A stretch of DNA of 64,000 bases from Cristatella mucedo (lineage: Eukaryota; Bryozoa; Phylactolaemata; Cristatellidae), in assembly GCA_009760855.2 (NCBI GenBank), contig WPIO01000030.1, forward strand, positions 2,681,001 to 2,745,000. The letters run 5' to 3'. Made by a program: the position numbers and the translations under genes. The notes below the pieces were generated by a model. The model was not told the origin of the DNA, did not search any database, and was given only the letters and a program-made list of their open reading frames with translations. Within the stretch, counting starts at the first letter, position 1. Each line of letters begins with the position of its first letter. Of the stretch, positions 59,425 to 64,000 are shown piece after piece.

Positions 59425-60038
59425 TAGTGATAGACCGCTTCACGGTCCTGCCGGCACTGAAAGCTTTGACACTTCCCTGACGCCGAGCACAGGTCATCTT
59501 ATGCGGCGCTTTTGCAGATCATCATCTGATCTCACAAAGATGGAACCTTGCATTCAATCTAAACTTTGCGACGCTCCTCGAGCTCCAAGCTTATCTAACG
59601 GGGACAGGACGCGCTCATCGCGCTGACAAAGGAGCAGTGCGACGCGACTTTTATTCAATCTTGCGATGCGTCCTTCGCTGGCGATGCCTGCGCATTCGCG
59701 GGGAGAGTAACGCTCGATGAAGTGCTAGGATAAACTAGCGGCTAAGGAATCGTGCGCCCGCCGAACCGATTAGATTAGAACCGATTAGATTCGTGCACAT
59801 CGCAGAGGCAGATGCGATAAATGGATGCATACAGTCACGAGCACTCGCACGCATTCAGATTCGAAACGCTCTCGCCGAAACGATGCACAGATTTGACCAG
59901 AAATCGCATTCTCGGCGTTTCTCACGAGCGCTCCTGGGCCCAGTCTCTTTAATGCTGCTATTCAGGGAAAATCGCGACATGTAATGACTCTGGTTGGTAG
60001 TAGCTAGGAATAAACCCCTTAACTTGAACTTGAACTTT

Positions 60039-60092
60039 AACCCACGACCTCGGAACTGAGGTCTCCGGACCTCAGTTCCGAGGTCGTGGGTT
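60039..60092. repeat. Perfect 25-bp inverted repeat made of SINE B-box sequence
   Basis: AACCCACGACCTCGGAACTG... (60039-60063) is the exact reverse complement of 60068-60092 around the loop TCCG. The right arm is the B-box part of a SINE that continues to about 60205. Confidence 0.9.
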
Positions 60093-60205
60093 CGAACCCT
60101 GCGGTAAGCGATCCTTTATTGCTACTGCAAGTGGTGGAGATAGGCTTCAGGCTCTTCCTTCGCTATATAAAAAGAGGCTTTTTAATCAGCTAGTATTTTT
60201 TATTT
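60075..60205 (+). mobile_element. tRNA-derived SINE, family B, 5'-truncated
   Basis: GTCGTGGGTTCGAACCCTGC (B box), GCGATCCTTTATTGCTACTGCAAG, and the tail CGCTATATAAAAAGAGGC, TTTTTAATCAGCTAGTATTTTT. Confidence 0.75.
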
Positions 60206-60994
60206 GGGGTAAATTTCATAATTGTGATTAAGTCACGTAGCAAGATGGCTGAGGTAGTAGCTATATATAAAGTTCTGCGCTGGCTTTCGAGCTCGAGGTC
60301 CATTGATTATAATTTCGAAGGGATTTAACTGCCGAAACGGTTGTTACTACCCTTATCCTTCGAGAAATTGCCTGTGCCATGGTTCAGTTCGGTGTTCACT
60401 TGAAATGGGGCTTCTGCGGATTGGAAATCAACACACTTCGTCAAAGCAAACGAAACCCAAGAAAGAATGTAAACATTCAAAAGTAAAAGAATTCCTGAGA
60501 GAGAAACTCACGAATTTCTTCAACCAGTGTCAGTGCAGTGTCAGTTCTTGAGGCACGGCAAGAACTCTGAGTGGTGCAGCACTGAGACTGTCGGTGGACA
60601 CTATAGTCGAGCGACAAAGCCCATTGTTCATCGCTTCAAGACGATGGTAGCTTCTTCATCTCAATGGCGTGACACTAGCCATTATTCGTGGTCAGTGTTC
60701 ATAAAGATCGAGAGGTTTCGCCGCCTGTATGTTCTGCACTGATCTTATACTACTTAACTACTTCCACGCTCACTACGCATCTTGCACCACTGTCCTTCAC
60801 CTTCTGTTTTGTAGTGCAGCCGCTGCATTGCGAATTCAGCCATTTACAATCCTTGGTCTTCTGCGAGCGAGGAATCAGGCAAGCTCTTCAGCACGCGGGG
60901 CCGCAATCCAGAGCTCACCGTTTGCTCTTTGTAATTCAAGCTAGCTCACATCGGACTTAACTGATTCGCTTTTCAGACGACGCTGGCTCATAGA

Positions 60995-61135
60995 GTAATA
61001 GTATCAATAGTATTGCATTTGACTGAGCGCTCTCAGAAAACTCAATCTCTTTTTAGACACTTTGCATTTGTTGCGAAAGAAGCAAGATCGAATGGTTCCT
61101 GTTAGCATGCTATATAAATAATGGAAAACTCTGTG
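60995..61135 (-). mobile_element. LINE 3'-terminal fragment
   Basis: GCATTTGACTGAGCGCTCTCAGAAAACTCAATCTCTTTTTAGACACTTTGCATTTG is the reversed LINE tail. Confidence 0.7.
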
Positions 61136-61439
61136 CGTCTACTCTGGAGCTCCGCCAAAGTTCAGTGAGCTGCGTTCTGTCACAATGCGAGATGCACAAA
61201 ATTAACAGCGAGCAAGCTACGCTAGCTACGGATACGATAGCCATATTTTTTAAGTTGGCACTTTCGTTTACATAGGCTCATATCATGGCCCACCCACCCC
61301 CATCCGATCGTCTCATTGCGCGTGAACCTAAGGCCATTTCCTTCCGCCGTCGGCAGCTTAATTGCAAGGAAATTTCCCACGCACCAGAGCATGTTTGAGA
61401 AAGATCGCTAGGGAACGCCGTACAGGTCAGTATCTCGCT

Positions 61440-62310
61440 GCAATAATAATAATGCACCTGATAAAGCACCTTCAGAGAACAGAATCTCTTTCTAGTCGCT
61501 TTACATTTGCTGCAAAGGGAAATGCGATTGAATGGTGAGTAATATCATGCTTGATAAGCAACATCAATAACATGGTTAGGTGTGACATGCGCAGGGTCAA
61601 CATGCAAGTGTGGTAAGTGGCAGCATGCACAGTGTCAGCACGCATAAGCACATGAAGGACGAATCACAGAGACCTACTAATTGCTGTCCTAAATAGGTGC
61701 ATTTTTAAGTTCTTTTTAAATGTGGTCACGTCAGGAGCTGTTCTGACGAAAGTCAGTAGTGAGTTCCAGGCTTTGGGAGAATACGAATTAAATGCACGGT
61801 CTCCAAAGGATTTGAGGTTTGTACGAGGTATTGGTAAACTGTTGGATTCCGAAAGGCGATGCTTGGCCTAATGGGGTAGTATATCTGAGAGATAGGCTGG
61901 AGCCAAAGAATGAAGTGACCTAAAAGTGAGCGACAAAACCTTGAAGTCAATCTGTTGCTTGACTGGTAGCCAGTACAGGTCAGCGAGAAGTGGTGTGATG
62001 TGGTACTGCGACGCTCACAACAGACAAGCCCAGCTGCGGAGTTTTGCACCAGCTGTAATCGCCTGATTGCACATGCCAGTAGGCCAGCAAGCAGTGAGTT
62101 ACAGATGTCAAGACGGGATGTCACGAATGCATGGACCATCTTGGACGTGGTATCCTTTTCTAAACAAGCCCAAGTTTTAGCAATGTTATTTGGCTGAACA
62201 TAGGCAGTCTTGATTGTGGAGCTGATGTGTTCGTCTAATGAGAGGTCACTTTGGAACATGACACTTTGATTTCGAACTGATTCAACAAGAGATGTGCTAT
62301 TGTACCAGCA
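61440..62310 (-). mobile_element. CR1/L2-like LINE 3' end
   Basis: On the - strand: VMFQSDLSLDEHISSTIKTA, TSRLDICNSLLAGLLACAIR, RLQLVQNSAAGLVC, then RT C-terminal and 3' UTR sequence ending in GCACCTTCAGAGAACAGAATC (reversed) and ATTATT. Confidence 0.92.
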
Positions 62311-62794
62311 ATCAGAGGTCACTGCTGAGGGTAAGGCAATGCTTAAACTAAAAATCGGGGCTATCTGTTTTTCGGCGTCGTTTGTATGGCGGTAGACATG
62401 ATCCGGTTGCATTCGCCCAGCTTGACAGGGGCAATAAATGATTGTCTGGAGCATCAGTGATCGTCAAAGCCAGATCCCGAGTCTTGAAGTGCGAGCAACT
62501 CACTCCTGGGTTAAGAATAGAACATGCAGCTCTAAGCTACGTCGGCCATTTTGCAAGGGGTCAAAGAAAGAGCTGCGTTACCGAACAGGCGGGATCGGTT
62601 GTTCAAGCTCGCTTTGAAACTGTCGTTCACAAGCAGCCCATCCGGAACCCGAGCAATGCTAGGCATTTGTGTTCCTCGAATGGATTTCGGCTTGGCCGTA
62701 CTGGAAGCCACGACGCTCCCCAGGAAAAGAAGGCCAACGTACCTGTATGTCAGCTTGGGAAGGCACGTGTAGGTAGGCACGTTGCTAAGGTGTC

Positions 62795-62942
62795 AAGAAA
62801 TACAGACAATTCATTCGTATAACACCCTAAGAGAGAGCTTAATCTCTAGCCATGTGCTTCACATATGCCGCAGGGTTGAGCCCACGACCTCGATCGTCAA
62901 AGGCTAACACCTTTAACCCATAGGCCAAATCGAGGGGGTTTT
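62795..62942 (-). mobile_element. tRNA-derived SINE, family A
   Basis: On the - strand: GATTTGGCCTATGGGTTAAAG, GAGGTCGTGGGCTCAACCC, and the tail GAAGCACATGGCTAGAGATTAAGCTCTC, TCTTAGGGTGTTATACGAATG. Confidence 0.75.
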
Positions 62943-64000
62943 CATTGATCGACGTTCAACTCGAAAAATGCCAATTGCTTCGAAAAATGCAAGCAACAAT
63001 TGTCAGCACGCGAATCCCACCCTCGTCAAGCCTGTGCGCTACTGTCGCCAAGGCCTTCGGTGAGAAGTCGGAACGTAACATGAACTCACAAAATAGAAGC
63101 TCTAGCCAGCAACCCGCTGCGGCATGCTATTCGCTCGGAACCCATGACTCTGCGAATTCGGCGTGTTTCCTTGATCGTGCCGCGCGCCGTCTCGCTACCT
63201 CGACTCTGGCTGCAGAGAGCAAGCCACACGTCCACACGCTACCTCTGACGCGACGTGTCCGCTGTGCGAGCAACAAAAGTAAGTGTGGCTTGCTTCTATC
63301 GCGCCATTCGGCGATTTCTTGGAATACTTCCTGAGGAGCCTACCGCAGAGATCACTCGCAGGCTCAAGTTCAAAAGAATTATTATTTTCGTCAGAAAACC
63401 AGAAGATTGTTACCATTGGCACTAGTAGAGGCACTGCGAGACTTGCCACGATTGCTATTGTGCTGTTCGAAGCAATGAAGCTTTCGATTATTAAATTAGC
63501 GCTATATTAGGCGCTAGGGTTTTATTTTGTTACCCTAGTGTCATTATAGCTAAAGGTGGCTTTTTTTACCTTAGAGCTAATAGCGACAAATGGAGGTTTT
63601 CCATAATTACTTCAGCGCTATAAGAGGCTAAGTTCTTTTACTAATAAGTTAGAGCTATTAGAGGTGGTAAGGATCAATTACTTCTTTAAAGTGTTGGTCA
63701 ACCGTCAAGCATTCGCAGCCTGTCCAAGGCAGGTGACTTTTCGGGCTCGCAGGAGTGACCTTGCACTATAGGAGCCGGTCGAGATCGGCTAAATGGTGAC
63801 AATTACGAAATCCTGGTTACGACGGAAAGCTACGTCGATTTCGGCTGCTGTTTTTGCCACTGGCCTGCCGCAGACGCGGGCGAGACACCTGGTAGCGGTG
63901 CTGCTCAAAAGACGCGGGGTCTCCATCCCTGGCTGGGGGCGACTCGAGAGAGTGACTAAGGAAAGCTACTCCGAGGATGCAAACGACGCGATTCGATGGC

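Larger units (their letters stand above)
55361..64000 (-). other. Upstream flank or intron 1 of the ERG gene
   Basis: I searched for a first exon encoding an ERG N-terminal cap (FLDTII-like) and did not find it, so this is probably intron 1. Contents are a LINE pair (56225-57885), a GC-rich stretch (58300-59950) with a TATA box, SINEs and LINE 3' ends (60039-62942). The stretch 62945-64000 is moderately CpG-rich with a + strand ORF (62945-63334) that I do not recognise; 63500-63700 is AT-rich with nothing visible. Confidence 0.5.

Noticed and set aside
62780-62822. FLDTLA-like translation on the - strand as the missing ERG first exon
   Set aside because: Only five residues fit, the following residues do not continue as RKFEGQ, and no donor in phase 1 follows. 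It also overlaps a SINE tail.
62442-63334. Two + strand ORFs (126 and 129 residues)
   Set aside because: The first overlaps a SINE at its end, and neither shows a recognised domain.

Overview
The window is nuclear DNA from an animal. Genes are split by introns with GT-AG sites, one gene encodes an ERG-type voltage-gated potassium channel, and the spacer is packed with CR1/L2-like LINE fragments, tRNA-derived SINEs, a solo LTR and long (GA)n tracts. The taxon cannot be fixed from sequence alone. The divergent channel and the repeat mix suggest an invertebrate, and coding exons fit the standard genetic code.

Two genes are supported. (1) On the + strand, the last two coding exons of a RIF1 homologue lie at 232-461 and 3391-4430. 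They carry the helix-hairpin-helix C-terminal domain and the terminal amphipathic helix, separated by an unusually long Ala/Ser/Glu-rich stretch. (2) On the - strand, an ERG (KCNH2/6/7-like) potassium channel gene runs from 55360 down to its stop codon at 5395 and occupies most of the window. I assemble fifteen coding exons (called E2-E16) whose splice phases all agree, giving one open frame of about 1073 residues: PAS domain, linker, S1-S6 with the pore, C-linker, cyclic-nucleotide-binding homology domain, acidic tail and C-terminal tetramerising coiled coil. Several key exons (E5, E12, E14, E15, E16) are too short or lack the right frame context to show up as long ORFs and were found by reading splice sites. 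The first coding exon, expected to hold about 25 residues, was not found and probably lies beyond 64000. The two genes are convergent, with 964 bases between their stop codons.

Everything else is intron or upstream flank. LINE copies cluster in the RIF1 intron (about 990-2850) and in channel introns 2, 3, 7 and 12 as well as in the upstream flank (56-62 kb). SINEs of two families are scattered throughout. A complete 1345-bp solo LTR flanked by a 4-bp duplication sits at 38927-40271 in the intron between E4 and E5. Long (GA)n tracts lie at 12.7-13.2, 18.2 and 53.4-53.7 kb.

The most striking biology is in the channel. It keeps the acidic counter-charges of S1-S3 and an open, correctly phased gene, but the second half of the S4 voltage sensor has lost its basic residues (His, Pro, Met and His where hERG has Arg, Arg, Lys and Arg). 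The selectivity filter is GYG instead of the usual ERG GFG, and the S3-S4 junction uses a GC-AG intron. The LINE and one SINE family share a 3' double stem-loop tail, which points to a SINE/LINE partnership.
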